NCBI RefSeq assembly: GCF_900091505.1
Contig: NZ_LT607409.1
Location: 4,526,001 to 4,590,000 of the forward strand
DNA from: Micromonospora chokoriensis
GTDB taxonomy: Bacteria > Actinomycetota > Actinomycetes > Mycobacteriales > Micromonosporaceae
Length of the DNA: 64,000 nt
Reading direction: 5' to 3'
Positions 33,885-43,046 of this stretch are shown in pieces; positions within the stretch are counted from its first letter, which is position 1, and every line of letters starts with the position of its first letter. A program made the translations under genes and the position numbers. A model generated the notes under the pieces. It worked only from the letters and a program-made list of their open reading frames with translations, had not been told where the DNA came from and ran no database searches.

Positions 33885-34856
33885 GTGGCCACGGCGGCGG
33901 AGGAGATCCGGGTGGGGGAGCGGCTGGTCCGCGTCTCCAGCCCCGACAAGCCCTACTTCCCGGAGCGGGGGCTGACCAAGCTGGACGTGGTCCGCTACTT
34001 CCTGGCGGTCGGCGACGGCATCCTGCGCGCGTTGCGGGACCGGCCGACGATGCTGGAGCGCTGGCCGCGCGGTGTCTTCGAGGGAGCGACGATCGCCACC
34101 CGGCAGACCAACCGGGGCGACGCGTTCTACCAGAAACGGTTGCCGGCGGGCGCGCCCGAGTGGGTGCGCACCGCACACATCACCTTCCCCAGTGGCCGCA
34201 CCGCCGACGAGATCGCGCCGAGTGAGCTGGCCGTGGTGATCTGGGCCGCCAACCTGGGCACCCTGCGTTTCCACCCGTGGCCGGTCAGCGCCACCGACGT
34301 GGAACGCCCCGACCAGCTCCGCATCGACCTCGACCCGTTGCCCGGCGTCGGCTTCGAGCAGGTGGTGCCGGTGGCCCGGGAGGTCTGCGCCTTCCTCGCC
34401 GAGCTGGGGATGACCGGCTATCCGAAGACCACCGGCGGGCGGGGCCTGCACATCTACCTGTCGATCGAGCCGCGGTGGGGCTTCGGTGAGTGCCGGCGCG
34501 CGGTGCTCGCGTTGGGCCGGGAGATGCAGCGCCGATTGCCGGAGCTGGTCACCACCACCTGGTGGCGCGACCAGCGGGACCGTCCGGTCTTCGTGGACTA
34601 CAACCAGATGTCCCGGGACCACACGATGGCCTCGGCGTACTCCATCCGCCCGACGCCCCGGGCGCTGGTGTCGGCGCCGCTGGAGTGGGCGGAGCTGGAC
34701 GACGCCCGCCCGGAGGACTTCGACGTCCTGTCCATGCCGGCGCGCTTCGCCGAGCGCGGCGACCCGCACGCCGGTCTGGACGGTGACCGGCACTCGCTGG
34801 AGCCGCTGTTGGAGTTGGCCGACCGGGAAGGGCTGGAGGCCCCACCCGAGCGGTGA
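33885..34856 (+). CDS. LigD-type primase-polymerase domain protein, stand-alone
   Basis: A 323-residue archaeo-eukaryotic primase-fold polymerase, as in the POL domain of NHEJ ligase LigD. Visible are SSPDKPYFPERGLTKLDVV at the N-terminus, the catalytic D-x-D in LRIDLDPLPG, KTTGGRGLHIYL, and the third acid in VFVDYNQM. No ligase, nuclease or Ku gene is adjacent, so it is a single-domain paralogue. It may fill ribonucleotides or gaps during end joining. Confidence 0.85.
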   Translation: MATAAEEIRVGERLVRVSSPDKPYFPERGLTKLDVVRYFLAVGDGILRALRDRPTMLERWPRGVFEGATIATRQTNRGDAFYQKRLPAGAPEWVRTAHITFPSGRTADEIAPSELAVVIWAANLGTLRFHPWPVSATDVERPDQLRIDLDPLPGVGFEQVVPVAREVCAFLAELGMTGYPKTTGGRGLHIYLSIEPRWGFGECRRAVLALGREMQRRLPELVTTTWWRDQRDRPVFVDYNQMSRDHTMASAYSIRPTPRALVSAPLEWAELDDARPEDFDVLSMPARFAERGDPHAGLDGDRHSLEPLLELADREGLEAPPER

Positions 34857-34862
34857 GCCGGG

Positions 34863-35369
34863 TCAGGCCCACGGGCTGCCCGCACCGTCGAACTCCTCGA
34901 ACACCAGCCAGGTGCGGGTGGACAGCACCCCCGGGATGCTCTGCACCCGGCCCAGCACCACGTCCCGCAGCGCGGCGTTGTCCGGCGCGCGGACCAGCGC
35001 GAGGACGTCGTGGTCGCCGCCGAGCAGCGCGGCGTGCGCGATGTAGCGCACCCGGGCCAGCTCGGCCGACACCTCCCGCCAGGTGTTCTGCTCGATCGTC
35101 AACGCGATGTACGCCGAGGTGCCCAACCCGGCCGCCTCGGGCGCCACCTGGGCCCGGAACCCGGTGATCACCCCGTCGCGCAGCAGCCGCTCCACCCGGG
35201 CGTACGCGTTGGTGCGGGAGATGTGGATCCGTTCGGCGAGGGTACGCACCGACGTGCGACCGTCGCGGACCAGCTCGTCGAGGATCCGCCGGTCCACCTC
35301 GTCCAGAGCTCGGGCCGATCGTCCCGATCCTGCCGCCCGGCCCGCTTCGTCGGCGGTCTCCTGGCTCAC
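34863..35369 (-). CDS. Lrp/AsnC family regulator, likely of the divergent bkd operon
   Basis: A 168-residue regulator. The N-terminal helix-turn-helix (LDEVDRRILDELVRDGRTSVRTLAER...NAYARVERL) is joined to a C-terminal RAM ligand-binding domain with GGDHDVLALV. GTG 35369 has GAGGAGG upstream. It is divergent from bkdABC with a shared 106-base region, the arrangement of BkdR-type regulators that respond to branched-chain amino acids; the target is inferred from this position. Confidence 0.82.
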   Translation of the reverse strand: MSQETADEAGRAAGSGRSARALDEVDRRILDELVRDGRTSVRTLAERIHISRTNAYARVERLLRDGVITGFRAQVAPEAAGLGTSAYIALTIEQNTWREVSAELARVRYIAHAALLGGDHDVLALVRAPDNAALRDVVLGRVQSIPGVLSTRTWLVFEEFDGAGSPWA

Positions 35370-35400
35370 TGTCGGCCTCCTCGCATGCCAATCGTCCCGC

Positions 35401-35441
35401 CTTCCGCGTGGATCTTGAGTCAATCATCCGACAGGCGGAAG
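35401..35441. promoter_or_regulatory. Candidate Lrp operator between the regulator and bkdA
   Basis: Arms CTTCCGC (35401-35407) and GCGGAAG (35435-35441) enclose a 9-base palindrome TTGAGTCAA (35415-35423). It lies midway between the divergent starts and is AT-rich against its surroundings. Confidence 0.4.
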
Positions 35442-35475
35442 CATAGGCACACCACACGTCCCAGGAGGTTCCGCC

Positions 35476-36642
35476 GTGACGACCACTCCCCAGGCGGTCC
35501 GCAGGGCATCCCCGCGCACCCGTCGAGCGGCCACCCCGCCCGACCCGGCGCGTCCGCTGCTGCCGAACACCGAGCCGGTCCGCCTGCTCGACCCGACCGG
35601 CACGCCGCTGCCCGCCCGCACCGACTACCCGGAGCCGCCCGTCGAGGTGCTGCGCGAGCTGTACCGCCGGATGGTGCTCGGCCGCCGCTTCGACACCCAG
35701 GCCACCGCCCTGACCAAGCAGGGTCGCCTGGCCGTGTACCCGTCCTCGCGGGGTCAGGAGGCGTGCCAGGTCGGCGCGGTCCTCGCGGTCCGCGACACCG
35801 ACTGGGTCTTCCCCACCTACCGCGAGTCGATGGCTCTGGTTGCCCGGGGCATCGACCCGGTCGAGGTGCTCACCCTGCTGCGCGGCGACTGGCACTGCGG
35901 GTACGACCCGGGCGAGGTACGCACCGCTCCGCAGTGCACCCCGCTCGCCACCCAGTGCGTGCACGCCGCCGGGCTGGCGCACGGCGAGGCGTACCAGGGT
36001 CGCGACACCGTGGCGCTGGCCTTCATCGGTGACGGCGCGACCAGCGAGGGCGACTTCCACGAGGGGATCAACTTCGCCGCCGTGTTCAAGGCGCCGGTGG
36101 TCTACTTCGTGCAGAACAACAGGTACGCGATCAGCGTCCCGCTGTCCCGGCAGACCGCCGCGCCGTCGCTGGCCTACAAGGGCGTCGGCTACGGCGTACC
36201 GAGCGAGCAGGTCGACGGCAACGACCCGGTGGCGGTGCTCGCCGTGCTCACCCGCGCGGTCGCACACGCCCGCGCCGGCAACGGGCCGTTCCTGGTCGAG
36301 GCGCACACCTACCGGATGGAACCCCACACCAACGCCGACGACGCCAGCCGCTACCGGGACGGCGCCGAGGTCGACGCCTGGCGTGACCGGGACCCGGTCG
36401 CCCGCCTGGAGACCTACCTGCGCGCCCGTGGCGTCCTCGACGACGCGGCCGTCGCCGAGGTCGCCGAGCAGGCCGAGGCGTACGCGGCGGACCTGCGGGC
36501 GCGGATGAACGAGCAGCCCACCGTCGACCCGCTGAGCCTCTTCGACCACGTGTACGCCCAGCCCACCCCGCAGCTCGTCGAACAGCGCGAGCAGGTCCGT
36601 GCCGAACTGGCCGCCGCCCGCGACGAGGAGGGGAACGCCTGA
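35476..36642 (+). CDS. bkdA: Branched-chain 2-oxoacid dehydrogenase E1 alpha
   Basis: A 388-residue ThDP enzyme subunit. The ThDP motif is FIGDGATSEGDFHEG and the phosphorylation-loop region reads HTNADDASRYRD, typical of branched-chain E1 alpha. With BkdB it decarboxylates the 2-oxoacids of Val, Leu and Ile to give acyl-CoA starters for branched fatty acids and polyketides. GTG 35476 has AGGAGG. Annotation pipelines often call this family pyruvate dehydrogenase E1 alpha. Confidence 0.85.
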   Translation: MTTTPQAVRRASPRTRRAATPPDPARPLLPNTEPVRLLDPTGTPLPARTDYPEPPVEVLRELYRRMVLGRRFDTQATALTKQGRLAVYPSSRGQEACQVGAVLAVRDTDWVFPTYRESMALVARGIDPVEVLTLLRGDWHCGYDPGEVRTAPQCTPLATQCVHAAGLAHGEAYQGRDTVALAFIGDGATSEGDFHEGINFAAVFKAPVVYFVQNNRYAISVPLSRQTAAPSLAYKGVGYGVPSEQVDGNDPVAVLAVLTRAVAHARAGNGPFLVEAHTYRMEPHTNADDASRYRDGAEVDAWRDRDPVARLETYLRARGVLDDAAVAEVAEQAEAYAADLRARMNEQPTVDPLSLFDHVYAQPTPQLVEQREQVRAELAAARDEEGNA

Positions 36643-37643
36643 TGGCCACCACCATGGCGAAGGCGCTCAACACCGCGCTCGCCGACGCCCTCGCCGCCGA
36701 CGACCGGGTCGTCGTCTTCGGTGAGGACGTCGGTCAACTCGGTGGCGTCTTCCGGATCACCGACGGCCTCCAGGCCCGCTTCGGCGAGAACCGCTGCTTC
36801 GACACCCCCCTCGCCGAGGCCGGCATCGTCGGCTTCGCCGTCGGCCTGGCCATGTCCGGGCTGCGGCCGGTGGTCGAGATGCAGTTCGACGCGTTCGCGT
36901 ACCCGGCGTTCGAGCAGATCGCCTCGCACGTCGCGAAGCTGCGCAACCGCACCCGGGGCGCGTTGAGCGTGCCGATCGTCATCCGCGTGCCGTACGCCGG
37001 CGGCATCGGCGGGGTCGAGCACCACTGCGACTCGTCCGAGGCGTACTACGCGCACACCCCCGGACTGAAGGTGGTCACCCCGGCGACCGTCGAGGACGCG
37101 TACTCCCTGCTGCGCGAGGCGATCGACGACCCCGACCCGGTGGTCTTCATGGAGCCCAAGAAGCTCTACTTCGCCAGCGCCGACGCGGCGCTGCCCGCGC
37201 GTGCCGAGCCGTTCGGGAAGGCCGTGGTGCGTCGGCCCGGACGCGACGCCACCCTCGTGGCGTACGGGCCGGCGGTGCCGGTCGCGCTGGAGGCCGCCGA
37301 GGCCGCCCGCGAGGAGGGCTGGGACCTGGAGGTGGTGGACGTCCGCACCATCGTGCCGTTCGACGACGCCACGATCACCGCCTCGGTCCGGCGTACCGGC
37401 CGGTGCGTGGTGATCCAGGAGGCCCCCGGCTTCGCGGGTGTCGGCGCGGAGATCGCCGCCCGGGTGCAGGAACGGTGCTTCCACGCGTTGCACGCCCCGG
37501 TGCTGCGGGTGGCCGGGCTGGACATCCCGTACCCGGCGCCGATGCTGGAGCACACCCACCTGCCCGGTGTGGACCGGGTCCTCGACGCGGTGGCCCGCCT
37601 GCAGTGGGACGACCAGCCCGACGCGCGCTGGGCGGCGGCATGA
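36642..37643 (+). CDS. bkdB: Branched-chain 2-oxoacid dehydrogenase E1 beta
   Basis: A 333-residue E1 beta with VVVFGEDVGQLGGVFRIT, FDTPLAEAGIVGFA, the MEPKKLYF segment characteristic of branched-chain enzymes, and the transketolase C-terminal domain (VVDVRTIVPFD). ATG 36642 shares one base with the bkdA stop. Confidence 0.87.
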   Translation: MATTMAKALNTALADALAADDRVVVFGEDVGQLGGVFRITDGLQARFGENRCFDTPLAEAGIVGFAVGLAMSGLRPVVEMQFDAFAYPAFEQIASHVAKLRNRTRGALSVPIVIRVPYAGGIGGVEHHCDSSEAYYAHTPGLKVVTPATVEDAYSLLREAIDDPDPVVFMEPKKLYFASADAALPARAEPFGKAVVRRPGRDATLVAYGPAVPVALEAAEAAREEGWDLEVVDVRTIVPFDDATITASVRRTGRCVVIQEAPGFAGVGAEIAARVQERCFHALHAPVLRVAGLDIPYPAPMLEHTHLPGVDRVLDAVARLQWDDQPDARWAAA

Positions 37644-39019
37644 CCACCGTCGAACGGACCCAGGTCTTCCTTTTGCCCGACCTGGGCGAGGGGCTGAGCG
37701 AGGCCGAGATCGTCGAGTGGCGGGTCGCCGTGGGCGACGTGGTCACCGTCGACCAGAGCGTGGTCGAGGTGGAGACCGCCAAGGCGGTCGTGGACGTGCC
37801 CTGCCCGTACGCCGGTCGGGTGGTCACCCTGCACGGCGCGGCCGGTGAGGTACGCCCGGTCGGCCAGCCGTTGATCACCATCGCGCCGCTGGACGGTGGC
37901 GACGAGCCGGCCGGGCACGCCACCTACCGCGAGGAGGAACGGGCCGGCTCCGGCAACGTCCTGATCGGGTACGGCACCGGGCACGGCGGCGCCACCCGGC
38001 GTCGACGTCGACCCCGGCTCGCCCTCGCCCCGGAACCGGCCGACACCGGGCCGGCCGACGCTGCCCGCGGCGCCGGCCCGGCGGGTGGGACAGCCCCGGC
38101 CGTGGGTTCCGTGCCCGCCGATCCGGCGCGGTCACCGGCCGCCCTGGTCATCTCGCCGATCGTCCGGCGGCTGGCCCGTGACCACGGCCTCGACCTGACG
38201 ACGGTCCGCGGCACCGGGCCCGGCGGCGTGATCCGTCGTGCCGACGTGGAGGCGGCGGCGACCGCCCCCGCCGCCCGGCTCGCCGCCGTCCCGGACCCGC
38301 ACGTCGCCCTCGCGCCGGCCGGGGACGGCGACGTGATCGTCCCCCTCACCGGTGTGCGCAAGGCGATCGCCGACAAGCTCTCCCGCAGCCGGCGGGAGAT
38401 CCCGGAGGTGACCATCTGGGTCGACGTGGACGCCACCGGCCTGCTGGAGACCCGTGCGGCGATCAACGCGGCGACCCCCGACGCGCCGGTGAGCATCCTG
38501 GCCCTGCTGGCCCGGATCTGCCTCAGCGGACTACGCCGGTTCCCGCAGCTCAACGCCCGCGTCGACACGGAGGCGCAGCGGATCGTCCAGTCCGCCGGGG
38601 TGCACCTGGGCATCGCCGCGCAGACCGACCGGGGTCTGCTGGTGCCGGTGCTGCGCGACGCCCAACGCCTCACCACCGCCGAGCTGGCCGCCGAACTGGC
38701 GGCGACCACCGCCGCCGCGCGGGCCGGGAACCTGCCGCCGGCCCGGCTGACCGGCGGGACGTTCACGCTGAACAACTACGGGGTGTTCGGCGTCGACGGC
38801 TCCACGCCGATCATCAATCACCCCGAGGCGGCCCTGCTCGGAGTGGGCCGGATCGTGGACAAGCCGTGGGTGGTCGACGGGCAGCTCGCCGTCCGCAAGG
38901 TCACCCAGCTCAGCCTCACCTTCGACCACCGGGTCTGCGACGGCGGGGTGGCCGGTGGTTTCCTGCGGCACGTGGCCGACTGCGTGGAGCGACCGGCGAT
39001 GCTGATCGCCGCCGTCTGA
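37640..39019 (+). CDS. bkdC: Dihydrolipoamide acyltransferase (E2)
   Basis: A 459-residue E2. The N-terminal lipoyl domain carries Lys48 in VEVETAKAVVDVP. A ~60-residue Ala/Pro/Gly linker follows, then the E3-binding domain (ISPIVRRLARDHGLDLTTVRGTGPGG) and the catalytic domain with His430 in FDHRVCDGG. It transfers the acyl group from E1 to CoA. There is no E3 gene next to it, so lipoamide dehydrogenase must come from elsewhere. ATG 37640 overlaps bkdB. Confidence 0.9.
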   Translation: MTTVERTQVFLLPDLGEGLSEAEIVEWRVAVGDVVTVDQSVVEVETAKAVVDVPCPYAGRVVTLHGAAGEVRPVGQPLITIAPLDGGDEPAGHATYREEERAGSGNVLIGYGTGHGGATRRRRRPRLALAPEPADTGPADAARGAGPAGGTAPAVGSVPADPARSPAALVISPIVRRLARDHGLDLTTVRGTGPGGVIRRADVEAAATAPAARLAAVPDPHVALAPAGDGDVIVPLTGVRKAIADKLSRSRREIPEVTIWVDVDATGLLETRAAINAATPDAPVSILALLARICLSGLRRFPQLNARVDTEAQRIVQSAGVHLGIAAQTDRGLLVPVLRDAQRLTTAELAAELAATTAAARAGNLPPARLTGGTFTLNNYGVFGVDGSTPIINHPEAALLGVGRIVDKPWVVDGQLAVRKVTQLSLTFDHRVCDGGVAGGFLRHVADCVERPAMLIAAV

Positions 39020-39029
39020 CGGCGTACCC

Positions 39030-39069
39030 CGTCGGCCCCGGCGCTGCCCTCGCGGCGTCGGGGCCGACG
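39030..39069 (+). terminator. Hairpin terminator after bkdC
   Basis: Perfect 11-base arms (39030-39040 and 39059-39069) with an 18-base loop, ten bases after the bkdC stop. Confidence 0.45.
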
Positions 39070-39150
39070 CCGGTCCGGGGGTTTCCCGAGCCGGTGACCG
39101 GGAAGTCGGCCCCGCCGGAGCGCACCGAACGCGTCGAAGGGAGCCGGCCC

Positions 39151-40830
39151 GTGGCGAACGAGCTGATACTCAACTCGGTCCGGGTGCGTCGGCCCGCCGC
39201 GGCCGGCGCGCCGCTCTACTGCGACGCGCTGGAGTACGGGCTGACCGGCGACGGCTCGACCAACGACCAGCCGGCGTTGGCCGCCCTCGTGGATCGCCTC
39301 GGCGCCGGTTACGCCTCGGACGGGCGGGCCCGGGTCATCTACTGCCCGCCGGGCATCTACTCGATCCGGGACGCCGGCACGGTGTGGCGCAGCGGCGTGT
39401 CGCTGATCGGGGCCGGTCCCGCGGCGACCCGGTTCATGCTCAGCAACGAGGGCAACCGCGCCGACCCGACCCCGCTGGCGTTCTGGACCGCCGTGCAGCA
39501 CGGCGCCGACCGGGACCGGCACATCGCCGACTGCACCTTCGCCGACTTCCAGATCGACGGCTCGGGCGTGGCGATGGCCGAGTACAACTACCTGGCCAAG
39601 GGCCTCGGCCTGCAGTACGTGGTGCGCGGCGTGTTCCGCAACCTCTACATCCACCACACCGCCGCCACCGGGTTGGGCTGCGACTTCCTCCAGGACACGC
39701 TCATCGACGGTGTGGTGGTGGTCGGCTGCGGCCGCCTGGACAACGGCGAGCAGATCGGCGGCGCCGGCATCGGAATCGGCATCGGCGGGTGGGGCACGAC
39801 GGAACGCCTGACCATCGCCAACTGCACCGCCCTGGCCAACGGCACGAACGGCATCTTCCTGGAGTTGCAGAAGGACTACTGGGAACCGCCGCGCGGCTAT
39901 CGCATCGTCGGCTGCCACAGTCAGGGCAACCGGTTCGGCATCTCCGACTGGGGCGCCGACGGTCTGATCGTCTCCGCCTGCACGATGACCGGCAACCTGG
40001 AGACCGGCTTCGACGTGTCGGCGCAGGGAACGGCGGGCATCGCCGGACGGGGTGGACTGCTCACCGACTGCGTCATCGACGCGAACCTGCGCGACGGCGT
40101 GAGCATCGGCAACAGCCCCGGCCCGTACACCGTGCGGGGCAACCGGATCAGCGGCAACGGTCAGCACGGCTACCACGCGTACGACCTGGGGCGCGGTTAC
40201 CAGGGCACGATCCGGGACGTGGTGATCGAGAGCAACGAGTTCTGGGGCAACGGGTTGGACGCGGTCCGCATCGACCACCAGATGAGCGACGCGGTGCTGC
40301 TCAACAACCGGATCCGGAACAACGGCCGGCAGTACGCGCGGGGCGCGGGCGGTGCCGGCGACGCCGTGCGCTACGACGAGCGGACGCTGGTGGACCGGTC
40401 GGCCGACTGGCCGCACGACGGCCACCGGGGCAAGGTCCTGCGGGTCGGGCGGGCCGTCGCCATGGTCGCCGCCAACAGCGGCGACGAACTCATGCTCGCC
40501 CCGGTCCGTCCGGACGCGTTCAGCGCGTGGAGCGGGGACGTGCCACCGCCCGGATGCGGGTACGAGTTGGCCCCCGCCCCGGAACGGCGTGCCGGTGTCA
40601 CGATCAACGCGCCGTTCGACTCGGCGACCATCCGCGGCAACCGGGTCTGGGACAACCACGACAACCAGACCCAGACCCACGGGCTCTGGATCACCGAGCG
40701 CGGCAGTTGCGTGGACTGCCGGGTCGAGGACAACGACCTCGCCGGCAACGCCGAGGAGGGGATGCGGTTGGACACCCCGCCGGTGGGCGGACGCTGGCGG
40801 GACAACCACGTCGACAGCGACTGGAGCTGA
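39151..40830 (+). CDS. Right-handed parallel beta-helix protein
   Basis: A 559-residue protein. YGLTGDGSTNDQPALAALVD near the N-terminus is the pectate-lyase-superfamily entry motif. It is followed by many short strand-turn repeats rich in N-x-I/V and G-N (for example CTALANGTNGIFLE, NRISGNGQHGYH, NEFWGNGLDAVRI), the signature of a beta-helix. No signal peptide is visible at the chosen GTG 39151. A polysaccharide-binding or -cleaving role is likely; no catalytic set is identifiable. A second such protein is at 60654. Confidence 0.7.
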   Translation: MANELILNSVRVRRPAAAGAPLYCDALEYGLTGDGSTNDQPALAALVDRLGAGYASDGRARVIYCPPGIYSIRDAGTVWRSGVSLIGAGPAATRFMLSNEGNRADPTPLAFWTAVQHGADRDRHIADCTFADFQIDGSGVAMAEYNYLAKGLGLQYVVRGVFRNLYIHHTAATGLGCDFLQDTLIDGVVVVGCGRLDNGEQIGGAGIGIGIGGWGTTERLTIANCTALANGTNGIFLELQKDYWEPPRGYRIVGCHSQGNRFGISDWGADGLIVSACTMTGNLETGFDVSAQGTAGIAGRGGLLTDCVIDANLRDGVSIGNSPGPYTVRGNRISGNGQHGYHAYDLGRGYQGTIRDVVIESNEFWGNGLDAVRIDHQMSDAVLLNNRIRNNGRQYARGAGGAGDAVRYDERTLVDRSADWPHDGHRGKVLRVGRAVAMVAANSGDELMLAPVRPDAFSAWSGDVPPPGCGYELAPAPERRAGVTINAPFDSATIRGNRVWDNHDNQTQTHGLWITERGSCVDCRVEDNDLAGNAEEGMRLDTPPVGGRWRDNHVDSDWS

Positions 40831-40873
40831 GCGGCCGATCTGCGCGACGGCCGAGGCCGCCGGGGGAACGGGT

Positions 40874-40907
40874 GCGGCGGCGGCCGGATCACTCCGGCCG
40901 CCGCCGC
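40874..40907. terminator. Bidirectional hairpin between convergent genes
   Basis: Perfect 14-base GC-only arms (40874-40887, 40894-40907) around ATCACT, placed between the stops of the beta-helix gene (40830) and the sugar dehydrogenase gene (40924). Confidence 0.65.
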
Positions 40908-40923
40908 TGTCGTCGGCTACCCG

Positions 40924-43023
40924 TCAGCCGGCCAGGCCGGCCACCGGGTCCGGGTCCAGCACGACGGTGGCCGAAGCGGACTGCGGCGGTACGCCCGGCT
41001 CGGTCGGCGCGTCGGTGTACTCGGCGACGAACACCGCGGTCAGGTTGTCCGCGCCGGCGTGCCCACCGTCCACGAAGGTCGGGATGCTGCCGGAGCAGCC
41101 GGTCGACGTGGACAACGGGTGACCGTGCTCGTCGTGCCCGAGCACGTAGGTGACCTTCACCCGGGAGCAGTCCACCGGCAGGTCGTCGGTGACCTTCACC
41201 TCGTACGCGACGGTCTGACCGAACTGGAAGGGCTGCCCGGCGACCGGGGCGACGAACTCGATGACCGGCGCGGTCGGCCCGACCACCAGCGGCAGCGTCG
41301 CCGAGGCGGACCGGCCGGTGCGGTCGGTCACCTTCACCGTCGGCGTGTACGAGCCGTTCTCCGGGAACGTCCAGCTCGGGTTCGGATCGGTGCTGTCCAC
41401 CGAACCGTCCGCGTTGAAGTCCCACGCGTAGCTCAGCTTGTCACCGTCCGGGTCGACGGTGCCGGCGCTGGAGAACGCCACGGTCAGCGGGGCCTGCCCG
41501 ACGGTCGGCGTACCGCTGATCTTCGGGATCGGCGTGCGGTTGCCGCGAACGAAGTCGATCCGGGACAGCTGGGCGTCCGGGTTCTCGGCGAAGTAGCCGT
41601 CGCCGTACTCCAGCACGTAGAGCGAACCGTCCGGGCCGAACTCCATGTCCATCGGGTTGTCCACCACGATGGAGGGGACCACCGCGCGGATGTCCGCGAC
41701 GGTCCCGTTGGCGTCGAGGCGGAACTCCTTGATGTAGTCCCGGGTCCACTCGTAGAACAGCGGCACCCCGTCGTAGTAGACCGGCCAGCGGGTCCGCGAC
41801 GTGCTGGTCCCGTCGTAGTCGTACGCCGGGCCGCCCATCGGGCCGATACCACCGGTGCCCAACTGCGGGAACTCACCGGATGCCGCGGACGGGTACCAGA
41901 CCTCCGGCTGCTCGACCGGCGGCAGCACGCGTTTGCCGGTGTTGTGCGGGGAGTCGTTGACCGGGCGCTTGCAGTTGAACTTCGCGCCCGACTCGCCGGT
42001 GGCGAAGTCGTAGTCGCGGTAGGCGATGGTCGGCGTCACGCAGTACGGCCAGCCGTAGTTCGCCGGCTTGTCGATCAGCATCCACCGACCGTGCCCGGCC
42101 GGACCGCGCTCCGGGTTCGGCGACGACGCGTCCGGTGAGTAGTCGGCCAGGTAGACGTTGTCGGTGCGCTTGTCGACGGCGAACCGGAACGCGTTGCGCA
42201 GCCCCATCGCGTAGATCTCCGGGCGCGTCTGCGCCGTGCCGGGCTTGAACAGGTTGCCGGCCGGCACCGTGTAACCACCACCGGCCTTCGGCTTGATGCG
42301 CAGCAGCTTGCCGCGCAGGTCGTTGGTGTTGGCCGAGGTGCGCTGCGCGTCGTACGCCGGGTTGCGGTCGGCCCGCTCGTCGATCGGGATGTAGCCGTCG
42401 GAGGCGAACGGGTTGGTGTCGTCACCGGTCGACAGGTACAGGTTGCCCTTGCTGTCGAAGTCGATCTGCCCACCGACGTGGCAGCAGATGCCTCGGTCGG
42501 TCGGCACGTCGATGATCTGCTGCTCGCTGGCGAGGTTGAGCTTCATCCCCTCCAGCTTGAACCGGGACAGCCGCAGCGCGCCCTTGAACCGCTGCCAGTC
42601 CGCCTCGGTGCCGGTCTCCGGCGCGTCGCCCTCGTTGACGTCCGGGGTCGCCGGGTCGTCCACCGGGGTGTCCATCGGCGGCGAGTAGTAGAGGTACACC
42701 CACCTGTTCTGGGCGAAGTTCGGGTCGATCGCGACCCCCTGCAAGCCCTCCTCGTCGTGCTCGTACACCGGGATGTCGGCGGCGAGGGTGTTCAGCCCGG
42801 TGCGCGGGTCGTGGATGCGGACCTCGCCGGTGCGCGAGGTGTGCAGCACCCGCAGGTCGGGCAGGACGGCGAGGCTGATCGGCTCGCCCGGGAAGTCGTT
42901 CAGTGTCACTTTCTGGAAGCTGCTGTCCGGCGGCGCGGCCGGCGCTGCGGCCGCTGCCGACGGTGGTACGACCAGACCGGCCGTCACCAGCAGCAGGGCG
43001 GACGCGAATGCGGTCCTGTTCAT
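40924..43023 (-). CDS. Secreted PQQ-dependent sugar dehydrogenase-like protein with PKD domain
   Basis: A 699-residue exported protein. A signal peptide (ALLLVTAGLVVPPSAAAAA) precedes a six-bladed propeller of the soluble glucose dehydrogenase/GDSL type (EGLQGVAIDPNF, HVGGQIDFDSKGNLYLSTGDD, GLRNAFRFAVD). A PKD module (SSAGTVDPDGDKLSYAWDF) and a C-terminal Ig-like segment follow. It may oxidise or bind an extracellular sugar. It is the second gene of an operon with the Tat-exported sugar isomerase, 23 bases apart. Confidence 0.82.
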   Translation of the reverse strand: MNRTAFASALLLVTAGLVVPPSAAAAAPAAPPDSSFQKVTLNDFPGEPISLAVLPDLRVLHTSRTGEVRIHDPRTGLNTLAADIPVYEHDEEGLQGVAIDPNFAQNRWVYLYYSPPMDTPVDDPATPDVNEGDAPETGTEADWQRFKGALRLSRFKLEGMKLNLASEQQIIDVPTDRGICCHVGGQIDFDSKGNLYLSTGDDTNPFASDGYIPIDERADRNPAYDAQRTSANTNDLRGKLLRIKPKAGGGYTVPAGNLFKPGTAQTRPEIYAMGLRNAFRFAVDKRTDNVYLADYSPDASSPNPERGPAGHGRWMLIDKPANYGWPYCVTPTIAYRDYDFATGESGAKFNCKRPVNDSPHNTGKRVLPPVEQPEVWYPSAASGEFPQLGTGGIGPMGGPAYDYDGTSTSRTRWPVYYDGVPLFYEWTRDYIKEFRLDANGTVADIRAVVPSIVVDNPMDMEFGPDGSLYVLEYGDGYFAENPDAQLSRIDFVRGNRTPIPKISGTPTVGQAPLTVAFSSAGTVDPDGDKLSYAWDFNADGSVDSTDPNPSWTFPENGSYTPTVKVTDRTGRSASATLPLVVGPTAPVIEFVAPVAGQPFQFGQTVAYEVKVTDDLPVDCSRVKVTYVLGHDEHGHPLSTSTGCSGSIPTFVDGGHAGADNLTAVFVAEYTDAPTEPGVPPQSASATVVLDPDPVAGLAG

Positions 43024-43046
43024 CAGGTGTGTCCCCCGGGGTGGTG

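Noticed and set aside
35476..39019. bkdABC as part of the Hpg-linked pathway
   Set aside because: It is a complete, divergently regulated branched-chain complex operon 11 kb away with its own Lrp regulator. It could supply starters but is not specific to the cluster.
38866..39150. N-terminal extension of the beta-helix protein to 38866
   Set aside because: It would overlap the end of bkdC and the hairpin at 39030-39069, and the translation has no conserved content.
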